Source of the DNA: Sordaria brevicollis
Taxonomy: Eukaryota; Ascomycota; Sordariomycetes; Sordariales; Sordariaceae
Reading direction: 5' to 3'
Length of the DNA stretch: 64,000 nt
NCBI GenBank assembly: GCA_033439795.1
Contig: JAUTDP010000012.1
Coordinates: 1,116,001-1,180,000, forward strand
How positions within the stretch are numbered: the stretch's first letter is position 1; every line of letters begins with the position of its first letter. Of the stretch, positions 1-12,926 are shown piece by piece. A model generated the notes under the pieces. That model worked only from the letters and a program-made list of their open reading frames with translations. It had not been told where the DNA came from and did not search any database. The translations under genes were made by a program, and so were the position numbers.

Positions 1-1896
1 TTTTTTTTTTAGTAAAGTTTTAAACCCTCGTTAGAAATTTAATTTTAAAGTATAAATTCGGGTAATTAAGAACCTTAATAACGATTTAAAGTTCAAAAAG
101 GAAATCGAAATTTAAAGAAGGGAAATAGTTAAATAATTAATAAATCCTATCCTTAGTATTAATAATTAATTTTAGAATAATTAATTTTTTAATAAAAGTA
201 CCGCTATAAACCCTATTTTTATCTTTATTTAAGTTTGTAGAACCGTTATAATATAGGTAGTACTTTAAACGGGAGAAGGAAATTTTAATATTTACCCGCT
301 TAAAAATTACGCTCTTCTTAATTTTAATAGCTCTTTATATATATTTAACGAAATTACGCGTTTCTTTAATTTCTATTATATACCCTATAGTAATAATTTA
401 TAAGCTAGAGATTTACGTATTATAATTTAAAGTTATAAAGAGGTTAATTTTATTATTAATAGAGAGAATAGGCTTAAAAAGTTACGTCTTTATAATATAG
501 CCTTTTGCCTTAATTTTATAATTAATTTTATCTCCCTATATTTATTACGCAAGTAAAGTTTCTTTTAGGATTATAAATTACTTAATAATTACCTTCGTAA
601 TATAGATTAATTATTCTTTTATTATTTTAAAATTTATTATTATTAAATTCTATTTGAAGAATTTCCTTATTTACTTATTTGGGCGAATTTTTATATCCGT
701 AGGAATATAGTTAATTCCTATATAAGCCGTAAACATTATTATAAAGACCCTTTTATTTAATATTTTAAATTAAAGTACTTTAATCCTTAAATATTATTTT
801 ACTTCTATAACGTATTAGGAATTAAAATCCTATTTAAAAATAAGAAAAAAAAGGATAAAGAAAACTCTAAGACCGAATAATATAATACTTATATCTAAAT
901 AAAAATTAAATAGTAAATTAAACGAAAATTCAAAAATAGAGGGTATAGGGCTAGAGAACGTTTTGCTATAGATTTTCTCGATTATAAAGAAAGTTACCGA
1001 AGTTATATTAATATTATATTTATTATTTATAAATTTATTAGGTATATTTAAGAATATTTCCTTTATAATCGATTCGTTATTATAATCGTAGCCTATTTAA
1101 ACGACCTTTTTATTCTTTTTAAAATACGATTTAATATTATAGTACGAATATTAAAATACGATAACGCAATTGTAAAATTATAATTACTCCTAAATTTGCT
1201 AGCGTAATATAATATAATTATAGAATTTTCTACCCTATATACTTAAGTATAGAATGGAAGTGTAAAATACTCAGGAGGTATAATTAAGGATAAGGCTCGC
1301 GCTATAAGTTTAGGTATTCGTTTTTTTAAGGATTTCTAGCCGGAAATCGTTTTTATAATAATATATTTTAATAATCGGTTCCCAAATACTTCTATAATTA
1401 GAAATCTCTTTATAAAAGATTTTATACGGCTATTGCTAAAAAAATTAATAATAATAATAATGAAATTACCCCCCGCAAATTTAATATCTCCTACTTTCGA
1501 ATTTATAGTTATAAAATATTCGTAATAATTATTACCGTTAAAAATAAGTAAAATAAGCTTTAAAAAATAAACCCTAAGGCGTAGATTAGATATTTAATCG
1601 ATTATACCTCTACGGCCATTTATTAAATTTAGAACCCTATTACTAACGAGGTTATTAATACCTATAACGTTATTTTTAATAAATATACTTTCTTTATTAA
1701 TAAGGTAAAGAAGGAAGCCGAATCCTTAAAATTTACTTTAAAAGAATTTACTACTTTATTAAAAAAATATACCGCTAAAGATTAATGACTAAATAATTAA
1801 TTTCCCTTCGATTTTATAATTAGCTATACCGATATAGAAGATACAAATACTTATAACCTTCTAGATTCTTTCTTTCTTAACCCGGTTTAAAAAAGG
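1..1896 (+). mobile_element. RIP-mutated Copia retrotransposon, 5' part (integrase region), cut by the window start
   Basis: This AT-rich, stop-riddled tract reads on the plus strand as a degraded Copia polyprotein. Around 1,250-1,340 conceptual translation gives the integrase-like string GSVKYSGGIIKDKARAISLG, and an acidic integrase-to-RT linker follows toward 1,896. The sequence resumes at 9264 with Copia reverse transcriptase, so both parts belong to one element interrupted by the Gypsy insertion at 1897. The 5' LTR and gag lie upstream of the window or are unrecognisable. Stops mostly replace expected Trp and Gln codons, as RIP produces. No protein can be made. The family call rests mainly on the 3' part. 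Confidence 0.7.
1892..1896. repeat. Target-site duplication of Gypsy-1, left copy (AAAGG)
   Basis: AAAGG lies immediately before the left LTR and is repeated exactly at 9259-9263 after the right LTR. Five bases is the usual duplication length for Gypsy elements. Confidence 0.85.
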
Positions 1897-2191
1897 TATC
1901 ACGGGTAAACACGACCAAGGTAGGTAGAATAGGATATACGATATTACACGAGGAAGGAAAAGAGGAAAGGGAGCGAAGCTATACGCGGGTGGCTGCCCTT
2001 ATAAGGGCACGGCGTACAGACCATACGCGCGCAGGGCGTGTGTGGTCATGTGACCAGGACCGCGACCGTATCGCTATACGACCGCGGCGGCGGGCTAGCC
2101 GAGTAAAATTATAATTATTTCAATAGTAATTACAATTTTAGTACAAGTATATAATTAAATTACGTATAGTTATTAAATTAAACCTATAATA
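1897..2191 (-). repeat. Gypsy-1 left LTR (3' LTR)
   Basis: This 295-bp direct repeat pairs with 8964-9258. Original TG...CA ends are inferred: the left edge is TATCACGGG against TATTACGGG in the partner, and the right edge is CCTATAATA against CCTGTAACA. A GC-rich core at about 1,970-2,100 survives in both copies, including the perfect palindrome TGCCCTTATAAGGGCA at 1994-2009, whose TATAAG centre could be the LTR promoter TATA box. Differences between the copies are almost all C/T or G/A transitions. Confidence 0.88.
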
Positions 2192-4929
2192 TTACCCCTA
2201 ATTAAAAGAAATTATATAATTGATTATTATTATATAAAATAATAAAAATCCATATTAAATATATCATTATATTTCGAAAAGTTTCTATAGTTGCGGCGGT
2301 CTTTAATTATAGTAACCTTTTCTTTACTTCCTTCTATTCTTCGGCCGGAGCCTCCGTATTTTCCATTGGCGAATCCCCCTCTTCCGATAATATTTTTAAC
2401 TTTTCTAATTTCTACGTTTCTTCCCTAAACCTCTTCCTTTCGGCTTTAACCCAATTTAATAATATTAAGGCGTTAGGATATTTTTCGTAAAACTCCTTAA
2501 CTTTTTTTTAATTAAATATATCGCTATATTAGTACGTAATTACTAATTAAATTTATAAAGGGGAGCCTAAATAATATAATATATTTAATAACCTTTTTTT
2601 TTCTTATATTTATCGATTTTTACGAAATCTTATTCGAAGGAATTTTCGCTATTATTTATTCGGCGTATAATTTTCCTTATATTAGCGCGGATATCCTATT
2701 ATTATTATATTTAATTTAATAACCCTATTAGTAATTAAGGCTTTATTTTATTTATATTAAAAGTCCGTCCGTACTTTATATTAATTAATAATTTAAAAAT
2801 AATAAAATAGGTATTAATTTTAATAATTAGGAAAGGGCCTTCGAAAAGCGGAATAAATTTGGCGTATAGGCGACCGGTTTTAAGATTTTAGGTATCGAGG
2901 AGGATTATATTACCTAATTTATAAACTGGGGCGTCCGACCTCTTAATATTAATATTATTTTTATAACGTTATTATACTTACTTTATTTTAATTATTACGA
3001 AATCGAGGATAGTTTTAAACCGCTCCGCTACTTTATAAATTTTAAAGAATTTAGCCTCCTAAACCTTCGATAATTCGGGAGGGTAAAGGGTAGCCGGTTT
3101 AATACCTATATATAAATTAAAATTATAATTAATAAAGAAGGGGGATATTCTTATAATTTTAAAGGCGGTATTATTTTTTATAAATTCTACGATTAATAAT
3201 TAATCGATTTAATCGTTTTAAACCTAATTAATATAAATCTTTAAATAGCGTTTTATTTCGGCGTTAATACGTTCGGTTTAATTATTAATAAATAGGTAGA
3301 AAGTGGACGAAGGCTTTAAATTTACCTTTAATTTTAAGGATAGGGTTTTTTAAAACGTCGAAATAAATTATATATCGTAATTAGAAATAATAATATTAAA
3401 TACGTTATAAAGGCTATAAATTCTATCGATAAAACGCTCCGTTAATTCCTTCGCCATTAAAGTTTTATAAAGGATAAAATAATATATTTTAATTAACTAA
3501 TCGATAATTACCGCAATATATTTAAATTTTTATCCCCTTTAAAAATAGGACGTTAATAAAGTAATATAATTAATAGAAATATCTTTCTATAATATAAAAA
3601 GAATAATTAATAATTTTAATAAATTATAAAGGGAGTATTATAAAGGCTTTATTTTTATATATTGAAGGTACGCTTTATAATACGTTTTGACGGATTAATA
3701 TATCTTTAATTAGAAGTAAAATTATAATAATAAATAGAAGGTTTTTTCTCTATTTAGATACTTTATTAATAGCGAATTATAAATACGTCGAAGGAATTAT
3801 AAATAAAGAGTAAAATCGTTAAAGTCTATAATAATAGTATTTTTAAAATAAATACGTCCTTAAATAATATAGTATTTTACGAACGAAGTTTTTACTATTT
3901 ATTTACGTACTTCTTTTAATTATACGCAACGGTTGGGGTCCGATAAATAGGCTAAAACGTTTTATAAGAAGGTAGATTTCTTATAAAATTCCGTTACTAA
4001 ATCGTTTATTAACTTCTCGTTTAAGATATCCAATTCGTATAAATATTTAATTCCTATTAATTCTTTTAATTCTATTTTTCTTAGAATTTTATATTTATAA
4101 TCGACGAAGTTTCTTACGTCCAATTCATTTTCCGGCTTTAAAATAAAAGCGTTATTAACGAAGAGGTTCTTATTTAATAGGACTTTATTACATACTAATA
4201 GCCATTTATTATTTATATTCTTAGGGATATTTTTTAGTTTATAATTGAGGGCGTCGGAGCGAATTTAAAGGGAACCCGGTCGGTATTTAATTATAAAGTT
4301 AAAACGAAATAAAAATTAAGACTATTTTATATAGCGGGGCATTAACTATTTATTAATTGTAAATATCTTTAAATTCCGATAATTTATAAGGATTTTAAAT
4401 AGTTATTATACTCCTTTAAACTCCGGTTTCTATTCCTCTAATATTTTAATAATAATTAATAATTCTTTATTATAAATATTATAATTATATTCGGTAGTAG
4501 AGTATTTCTGATTAAAATAGGCGACCGGTTATAAAATATTATTATTATTATATTACGATAAAATTCCTTCATAAACCTAATTTAAAATATCCGTTTCTAT
4601 AATAATTGGTTTAGATTAATTATAAATACGTAAAATTAATCCGTTTATAAAAACTCTTTTTAATACTTCGAAAGAATTTTAATACTATTTTATTTATTTC
4701 TAATTTATAGGTACTATTTTTTTAATTAATTTATAAAATAGTCTTATTATAATTAAAAAGTATTTTATAAAATATTAGTAAAAATTAGCGAAACTTAAGA
4801 AGCGTTATAACGAACGTTTAGAGTTAGGAGCCTATTATATTATAACGGCGGCGATTTTTTCGGGATTTATTTCAATATTACCGGGCGTAATAATTAGGCT
4901 TAAATACTTTATACGTATTATATAAAATT

Positions 4930-5440
4930 CGTATTTGTCGATATTAATTTATAATCCTATTTTAATTATTCGTTTTAAAATTTCGTTAATATACTATTTA
5001 TATTCTTTTTCGTTATCGGAATAAATTAGAATATTATTAAAATACGCAATTGCATAAATATCGAAAATATTATATAGGATATTATTAATATAATTTTAAA
5101 ACGTATTTAGTATACTTTAAAAACTAAACGGATAAATTAAGGATTCAAATAAATTAAAACGAATAATAAACGTAATTCACTATTCGTAGCCTTCTTTAAT
5201 TTATATTCGATTAAATACAATAATAATATTTAATTTAGTAAAGATCTTTATTTTATAAATCGAATTTAGGGTTTTCTTAATTAACGGGAGCGGGTAATAA
5301 GATTTTAGGGTAATATTATTAATACCTTTATAATTTACGTAAATTTGGATTCCACCGCCCGGTTATTTAATTAAAAGGATAAGGGTAACCGCGGCTAATT
5401 ATAAAGAGCGAATAAAATTTTTACGAAAATTATTATTAAT
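4930..5440 (-). pseudogene. Gypsy-1 reverse transcriptase relic
   Basis: Minus-strand translation gives recognisable Gypsy RT blocks: PGGGIQIYVNYKGINNITLK, then YPLPLIKKTLNSIYKIKIFT, then YAIAYFNNILIYS, which corresponds to the catalytic Y-x-D-D block with both Asp codons mutated to Asn. GAC-to-AAC changes, together with Trp-to-stop changes, fit RIP. The order along the minus strand is correct for RT. Edges are approximate. Confidence 0.75.
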
Positions 5441-7297
5441 TTATTATTTAATAACCGAAATTTTAATAAAAGACGTCGGGCGAGCGTAAACGTTAAGTAA
5501 TTTAACGTTTAATAATAATTTAATTTTATAATTATAAATATAATAAAATAAGACCTCCTCCATTAATTAAATTAAGAAAATTAAAATATTTTTATAATAC
5601 TACTCGGGGATTTTAATTATAACCTCCTCTTTTAATAATATTAGCCGTCGATTCTTTTTAAAAAATTTCTTCGTATCCTCCTCCGTAATTTTATTGAGGT
5701 TAATTTATTTAACGATTTTAGTTATTATAATTTAATGGATAATTTTTTTATATATAGGAGTATTTTAATTGAAATTACCCGTTAGGTTTAATAATTTTAT
5801 TAAAACTATAGCCTTAATATTATCCTCGGAGCCATTACCCGCTATAGCCTCAATAAAATTATAAAAGTTCTTTAATAATATATTTTTATATTTTTTACCT
5901 TCCTTATTTTAAATATCGTTAACAATTTCTTTAATTAGGGTAATTTCGTTAAATTTGTAAATAGTAATTAGGCGTTTAAATTCCGTATATATTATAATTA
6001 TAAATTATAAATTATCCTTTTTATATAGGAAATTAAACGTAGCGGTATTAAATTCTTTAATATCCTTTAAATCTAATAAATTATTTACCGTTTTAATCGA
6101 GCGGGGACCGTATTTACAATATATACCGGCTAATATACGCCGATTATTTAATTTAATATAGGGTTTATAAATTATAAGGTTTTTAATTTTAATAAGGAGA
6201 GCGGTTATTTTTAAAATATTTTGGATTTTAATACTAATTTAATTAATAATTAAAGCTTTAAATAGGGTAGTATTATAATAAGTAAAAAGTCGGGAAGGTT
6301 CGGGAATAAGTAAATTATAAGTAGGAGTAGGGTTGGTTTAAGGAGTAGGCTTTTTTTAAGGAATAGGCTTTTTCGTTTAGGGAGCGGACTTCGTTTTAAG
6401 AGTAGCCGTAAATATAATTATCGGGGTTAACTTTTATATTACAATTAGGGAAATAGTTTTAGGAGCCGGCGTATTCTTTTAAAGGGGGGTCGTTATTAAA
6501 ATAAACTTAGGGGAAACTTTAATAGCAACGATTATAACGTTATTAAAAATAACGTATAATATTATAATTAATTCGTTAAATAAATTTATAATAAAGTAAT
6601 AATTATAATAATATTTAAATTATACGTTATATACGTTGTAATTAATTTCGGGTTTATAAAATTATATCTATAGGAAATTTAAAATTACGGAATATTTAGG
6701 GGAGATATTATATATTAAAAAGGTAACGATTTTATTATAAAATCCGATACGGAACCTAACCTTTACCCCTTTAAAAATAATACCTTTAATTATATTATCG
6801 GTTAAAATTAACTTCTTTAAGCGTTAAAATTTAAAATACGGAAGGTTATTTTTTATTATAAAAAAACGGTCGATAAAAGCGAACGCGGAATATCCGTTAT
6901 TAACGAAAATAATATAATAATCTTTATACAAACCGGTTATTATATAGGAAGAAAAGAATATTAAATTTGGGGTAATAAAATTATTTAAAAATTAAATCCG
7001 TATTTCCTCTAAACCTTTTAATTCTAAGGAATTTAAAATTTTATTCCTCTTAATTAGGAATTATAATAACCATTAAGGCCTTTATACACAATTAAATATA
7101 AAGGTTATTTATTTTCCAAAATATTATAATATTCTTTACTTTTAGCGGCTAGAGCGGTAAGGGTAGTAAGGGCGGTTAAAATAGCGTTAATAGCGCGGAC
7201 CTTAATTTATTAACTTTAATTACGTTTTTTCTTCTTTTTATTACCCTTACTTTTATTATTTTAATAGCCTTTATCGCCGTAATTTATTAAATTAGTA

Positions 7298-7345
7298 TAA
7301 TTACGGTTAATATAACCCTTTTAATTATAATAACGGTAGAGGCCC
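7298..7345 (-). pseudogene. Gypsy-1 Gag zinc-knuckle relic
   Basis: On the minus strand the string YRYYN*KGYINRNY fits the retroviral-type knuckle spacing C-x2-C-x4-H-x4-C exactly if each Cys (TGY) and His (CAY) codon has become Tyr (TAY) by a single transition. This places gag in the right-hand part of the element, which agrees with a minus-strand orientation. Confidence 0.6.
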
Positions 7346-8963
7346 TTATATATATATTAATTAAGGATATCCTTATAAATGAATACGGTTAAATCGACGG
7401 CGTCCAAATCTATTTTATTATTACTTTAATTAACGGGAACGTTATTAAAATTAATACGAAGAGCGGAATTAGAGTTAATAGCGGGGGTAATATTAATAAC
7501 GGATAAATTAAAGGCGCGGTTAATTATTTTCTAATAATAATCGGTATTTTCGAAATTAATAGTAATAATATAATATAAATCGAATTAAGCGTAAAAATCG
7601 TTAATAACCGGAGGGTTACAATAAATAAAACTATTACGAAGATATTTATTAATTTTATTACGAAGGTAATAAACCTTTATAATATCGTTATAATTAATTA
7701 AATTATAAAAATTAATAAATTCTTATTCGAATTCGGTAAAGGGGCGGTTCTTTATATAGTATTCCTCAAAATAGCGGTTAATATTATTAACTAAATTAAT
7801 ATTTTTAAAACGTTTAATTAAATAATTTATAAATTCCTTTCTAATTTTTTAACGCTAAATATTTTCGGGCTTATTATTTTAAATAGCTTAGAACTCTTTA
7901 CGGATATTAAATAGGATTTTAAAGCTTAAAAGTATAATTATTTTAATAATTTTAATACCCTTATTAGAATAGAGGAAAGTATCGACTTTTTATTAAGATT
8001 AAATATAAAAACGTTAAATAGCGAAAATTTCGTAGCGGATAGCGGCGTTACTAAACTCCTTTTTTATAAAAATAAGAAGGTTATTAATAATTTAATAATA
8101 ACTAAATATAATATTAATATTAGTAATTTTACTCGTAATATTCGTATTAAATTGGGTCGTAAATTTCGAAATAATATTATAAAGGGCGTTATTACTTTTA
8201 TCGGTAATAAGTTTATCGGCCTTAAAGGATTAATACTTAACAATAAATTAATAATATTTAAAATTTACGTCGTCGAATATATTTTAAACGTTATTAATAT
8301 TATAGCGGTTAATAAATACTTCTTTATAATAATCCTTAGCAATAAATAGAATTTTAATATAAATATAAATAATAAATGTAATAATCGAATAGAAAACGGG
8401 GTATCTAGTAATAATATTAATATTAAATAAATAATTTTCGGGGACCGCTTCCTTATCCTCGTCTTCCTCAATAGTAATAATAAAATTATTAATACTTTAA
8501 AGGATAGGAAATTCGTATAAAGTAATAACGTAAACGTTAATATCGTAAATAAATAAATCGTCTACTATAAATAGTTCGTTAATATTTAGAGAACGAAAAG
8601 TCGTAGGGAATTCGTCATTATTTTTTAAAAAGTATATAAAATCGCTATTACTACTTATATTAAATATTAACGAATAGAAAAAAGGTTTATAATTTACAAA
8701 ACGATTTTAAGAATAGAGAGAGAAAGAGAAACGCGGCGCTTATTTTTATCCATTAAATAAAAAGAAAGCCACCTTTATTCTTTAAATAAAAGGATACGGC
8801 TTTAGTAAATAATTAATAATCGAAGTTATCGCGACGAAGGAAATTGCCTTAATTTATCGAAAAAGAGAATATTAAACTTAGCGATTTATAAATAAAGTAA
8901 TCCTAATACGCTTAAATAATCGAAAATTATACGTTATAAATACAATAGTAAAGTATAATATAT

Positions 8964-9258
8964 TATTACGGGTAAATACAATTAAAATAAATAAAATAGG
9001 ATATACAATATTATACGAAGAAGGAAAAGAAGAAAGGGAGCGAAGCTATACGCGGGTAGCTGCCCTTATAAGGGCACGGCGCACAGACTATACGCGCGTA
9101 AGGCGCGCGTAGTTATATAACCGGGACCGCGACCGTATCGCTGTGCGACCGCGGCGGCGGGCTAGCCGAATAAGGTTGTAATTATCTTAATAGTAATTAT
9201 AACCTTGGCACAAGTACGTGACCAAGTTATATACAGTCACTAGGCTAAGCCTGTAACA
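8964..9258 (-). repeat. Gypsy-1 right LTR (5' LTR)
   Basis: This is the direct partner of 1897-2191, 295 bp. The 16-bp palindrome TGCCCTTATAAGGGCA recurs at 9061-9076. The outer (right) third is much less mutated than the matching part of the left LTR, ending ...CCTGTAACA, and is followed by the AAAGG duplication at 9259-9263. Confidence 0.88.
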
Positions 9259-9263
9259 AAAGG

Positions 9264-11361
9264 GAAGTAATAATTATTAGGGAGGTATAAACCGAAGAAA
9301 TAATTATTAGGGAAGTAGAAATTAGCGTACCGCCTCTAAACCCCTTTAATAAAATTATAGACTTAAAGGAGGATCGAATAGTTATTAATTATTTTATTAA
9401 TTACGATTATCTAATATTATTAAATATATTACTATTAACTTCCTTTCTTATAAGGGTATTCGCTATAAATTGTATTAAATACGCTAAAAAGGAATTATAA
9501 AAAAGTTTCGAACCTTAGAAGGTAGTATTTAACGCCAAACGTTTTTAATAATTTATAATTATAATATATAGGAAGAAAGTTATTAAAATAGAGCTATAGC
9601 GCTCTATACGTAAAGAAAGGGTAATTATTAAAGATATAATCGAATCCTTAATTGCTATTAATAAATTTTAAAGCTTTTACCGTTATTAATTACCGCTAAT
9701 ACCTCGTAATTATAAAGACTTCGATAAATATCCTTTAAGCGATTTCTTTAAATAAACCGAGCGAATTTACTTCGAAAACTATAAGTAAATAAAAATTTAA
9801 ATAGAGGTAGACCGCAATAAGCCTAGAATTAAAGGTAAATAAATCCTCGATTATATATAGGTATATATTTATAAATATTTTAAGAATGGCTATTTTAATA
9901 AGGTTAAAGCTCGTTTAATTATATATAGAAATTAATAAATAAAGATTATAGGGTAGGAAATTTATACCTCTACTTTAGTAGGAAGGTCCTTCCGTACCCT
10001 TATAATTATAATTTTACGCTTTAATTTTGAATTTATTTAATAGGACGTAATTAATGCCTTTATAAATATAATAATAGACGAAGAGATTTATATATATATA
10101 TTATTAGGTTATTATATTTAAAGGAAAGTATTTAAAATCCTTAAAGTACTATATAGTCTTCGTCGTTCCCTATTATTATAGCAACGAGAATTTATAGGGA
10201 TATTTAAAGCCCTAAAGTTCTACGTAATCCTTAAAGATCCCTATATTCTAATTAACGACGGTATTTTAATCTTCTATTATATTAATAATATTATTTTTTA
10301 TTACTACCCTACTAAAGAGGAAATTGCCCGGCAATATATAAAAACTTTATAATCTTAATATAATTTAATTAGAGGAGAGGAATTATAATAATTCTTAGGT
10401 ATTAAAGTAATCCGCGATTATAAAGCCTATAAAATTTAATTATTTTAACGGTTATACCTTTAAAAGATTTATAAATTCGCTAATAATAAACGTATTACTT
10501 AGATTTTAATAAATAATATCGAATTAATGCCTTATAATTATAAAACTATTAGCCAATCTATTTATCGATATTAAATTAAAATTAGGTCTATATTCTACGC
10601 CGCCGTTATTATTAAATTAAATATTACCTTTATAATTAATCGATTTATTAAATACAATTATAACTTAAGATTAAAATATTATAAAATTATAAATAAAGTA
10701 TTATATTACTTCTTTACTACTATAAATTTAACCCTATATTATAAAGGAGATATTAAATTTTAATTTACTTTTAACGCCTCCTTTGCCGATAATTCTATTA
10801 ATTGTAAAAGCTCCTAAGGTTTTACAATAAAATTATATAATAGATTCATTTATTAAGGAATTTCTAAATAATTAATAATAATTACCTCTATAATTAAAAT
10901 AAAGTTCGTAGCCTTTTCTAATATTATTAAAGAAGTATTATATATTATAAAGCTATTTAGAAATCTTATATTAAAATTCTCTAACCTTACCCTTATTCTC
11001 GAATATAATAATATTTAAATACTTAAAATCCTAAACGTAAAGGTATTAAAATTAGTAACTAAATTTTACTATATCGATATTTATTAATATTAATTAAAGT
11101 AAAAGGTATAAGTAGGGATAATTAAGATACAATATTTCGAAATTTTAAAAATGCCCGTAGACGGCATAATTAAGGTATTAACCGTAGAGAAATACTAGGA
11201 ATTTAAGAAATTAATAAGGATAGATTCTATACGAAATAAAGAAGGTTATTAGCGGGTAGAATACCTAAGGATTAAAGAAATAGATGAGGAGGAGTAATTG
11301 GTCTTGTGTAAATAGCTTTAAATTTATCTATTTTAGGAAATAAATTACATTTAGGGAGGTA
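9264..11361 (+). mobile_element. RIP-mutated Copia retrotransposon, 3' part (reverse transcriptase and RNase H)
   Basis: Plus-strand translation shows Copia RT and RNase H blocks in order. DVINAF is near 10,045. RKVFKILKVLYSLRRSLLLW is near 10,120-10,180. YYINNIIF, the mutated YVDD block, is near 10,275. FLGIKV is near 10,390. FADNSINCKSS of the RNase H domain is near 10,780. Stops interrupt every frame. Continuity with 1-1896 across the Gypsy-1 target duplication shows a single host element. A purine-rich tract at about 11,351-11,360 may be the polypurine tract. Confidence 0.82.
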
Positions 11362-11516
11362 TATTAAATTAGAGGGTAAATTCGACTAATAGAAATAGGC
11401 TTACGTAAGGCGCCCCAGCCACCAAATTCTGGTTGTAGACCTTCCTAATAGTTTGGGCACCCCCAACTCGGGTTCTACAGAACTCTTCTGAATATACACA
11501 TCAATTTTTAACCCTC
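11362..11516 (+). repeat. Possible Copia 3' LTR
   Basis: Sequence composition changes sharply here, after a purine tract. A segment beginning TATTAAATTAGAGGG (possibly TGTTAAATTAGAGGG before RIP) runs to ...TTTAACCCTCA. The rough inverted agreement of these ends and their position after the RNase H block suggest an LTR of about 155 bp. The 5' LTR is outside the window, so this cannot be confirmed and the ends are guesses. Confidence 0.35.
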
Positions 11517-12793
11517 AATTACGATATCCACTTTGCGGTGCAATCTGATAGCTTCTGCTGGCGGTTGTGATTCGGCCATGCCAGCGGCAAAAAAAGCGGG
11601 ATTAGTTCAGCCAGATGCAGGTACCGGGCGGATCTACAGTTATGCAGAACGAGATCTGTAATCTGTGTGGCCGTTTTGTTTGGCCTTCAAACTGGTGGGT
11701 TTGGTGGCACAAATGACAATACCCCGCGCGAAGAAAAAGAGAGCAGCAAGATGCGAATGGGTCAAACTGTGTGAGAATCTGTCTCTACGGTGGTGTGGCC
11801 AATTCCAAGGTCAACAACAGAAGACACCGCCGGTTGGCATGGGAGGTGTGACGGGAATGTTGAATTTGGAGACGGGCGGCCCGCGAGGAACCTCTTTTGG
11901 CGCTATGACGCCCCTCCTCCAACAAGTTTACAGCGGGGTTCAACTGTAGCACTCAGCGGAAGGAACGATCGGTAGAATGTCACTGATCTCATCGCTCTCA
12001 ACATCCAGGCATGAGTGGAAGGAGCCAAAGTAATTGCCTCTCTTGCAACATCGGCAAAGCCTTCTCAGAAGTTGCATCCGAGGACATTGAGAAATTTTTG
12101 TCTGCAACCAAGGCGTACCTTCCATCCCATAACAGGAAGAATGAGGCAAGACCATCCAAGACTCGGAGGGAAGGAAGGAGATGGAATGTGAGCCCATAAT
12201 GCGTTTGACATTCAGACTTTGTCTTGGACACATCATGATGACAGTTTTGGAGTCTTTTCCCTGACTGCTTTCTGATACTTTACCTCAACGAGTGAGCAGC
12301 GCCATCCCTCGACCACTCAATGTCATCATTCACCTGGATATCGCTTCGGCATTTCTTTTCTGATCATCCGCCACTCAGTCCGGTCGGTTTTCACTTCCTC
12401 ACTTGGCGCTCATTCGTCTTACCTTTGCTCCAGGGAGATCATGATCAAGAACATGATTGATCTGGACGACGTGCCATCGAAGCGAACGGTACCGTGATGG
12501 CAGGTTGCCAAGGCAGATCCTGAAACACAAAACAATGACGCCGGTGAGGTTGACGAGCGGAAGCTCCAGCCCAGCTCTTGAAACGGAGGCTCTTCGGTCG
12601 CAAGAAGCGCACCCTCTGCAATGTCAACCAACCCGAACCTCGTCCAGGCCACGTCCAGTCGTTCCCCACGAAAGTCTCCCCTCGTCCACCACCACCATTC
12701 CGGCCAATCGGGTCTGTTTTATTCCTGGTGAACCCTCCCCTGTCGTGCCTGCGGTGCCAGTGGTGCCTGCGTCCATATCGCATGAACTGAGGA
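11517..12793. other. GC-normal tract between transposons, no credible gene
   Basis: This 1.3-kb segment is not RIP-mutated. Overlapping short reading frames occur on both strands, the longest about 170 codons and running into the MULE terminal repeat. None shows a domain, splice pattern or consistent coding strand. Its continuation after removal of the MULE is 16,226 onward. Confidence 0.5.
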
Positions 12794-12801
12794 GCATTGT
12801 G
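12794..12801. repeat. MULE-1 target-site duplication, left copy (GCATTGTG)
   Basis: This 8-bp sequence is repeated exactly at 16,218-16,225, directly outside the other terminal inverted repeat. An 8-bp duplication is within the range seen for MULE and hAT elements. Confidence 0.85.
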
Positions 12802-12926
12802 CGAGCCCGCTAGGGCGACTGTATAATCCGCTGCGGCGACTGTGTAGAGACCCTTCGGATATCGGGGAAATGTTTCCGCCCGCCAAATCCCCAGCAAAGT
12901 AATATAATACCAACATTTGCGCATAT
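12802..12926. repeat. MULE-1 left terminal inverted repeat
   Basis: Its outer about 48 bp match the reverse complement of the end at 16,170-16,217, differing almost only by transitions. An inner block (12,882-12,918) matches again after an indel of roughly 20 bp. Inner limits are approximate. Confidence 0.8.

Larger units (their letters stand above)
1897..9258 (-). mobile_element. Gypsy-1: complete but RIP-inactivated Gypsy LTR retrotransposon nested in Copia
   Basis: The element is 7,362 bp, bounded by two 295-bp direct LTRs (1897-2191 and 8964-9258) and a perfect 5-bp target duplication. Its coding strand is minus, so the right LTR is the 5' one. A gag zinc knuckle relic lies near 7,300-7,345 and a Gypsy reverse transcriptase relic near 4,930-5,440. 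This gives the order gag, then pol, from right to left. The interior is overwhelmingly TA-rich with frequent stops. Integrase and RNase H must lie between about 2,200 and 4,900 but I could not place their motifs securely. The element cannot move on its own. Confidence 0.88.

Noticed and set aside
1..1896. Telomere or subtelomeric repeat at the window edge
   Set aside because: No TTAGGG array is present; the sequence is Copia-derived.
8152..8349. Short open frames in AT-rich DNA (also near 8,265-8,471, 59,264-59,473 and 62,002-62,211)
   Set aside because: These are Ile/Asn/Tyr/Lys-rich chance frames within RIP-mutated transposons.
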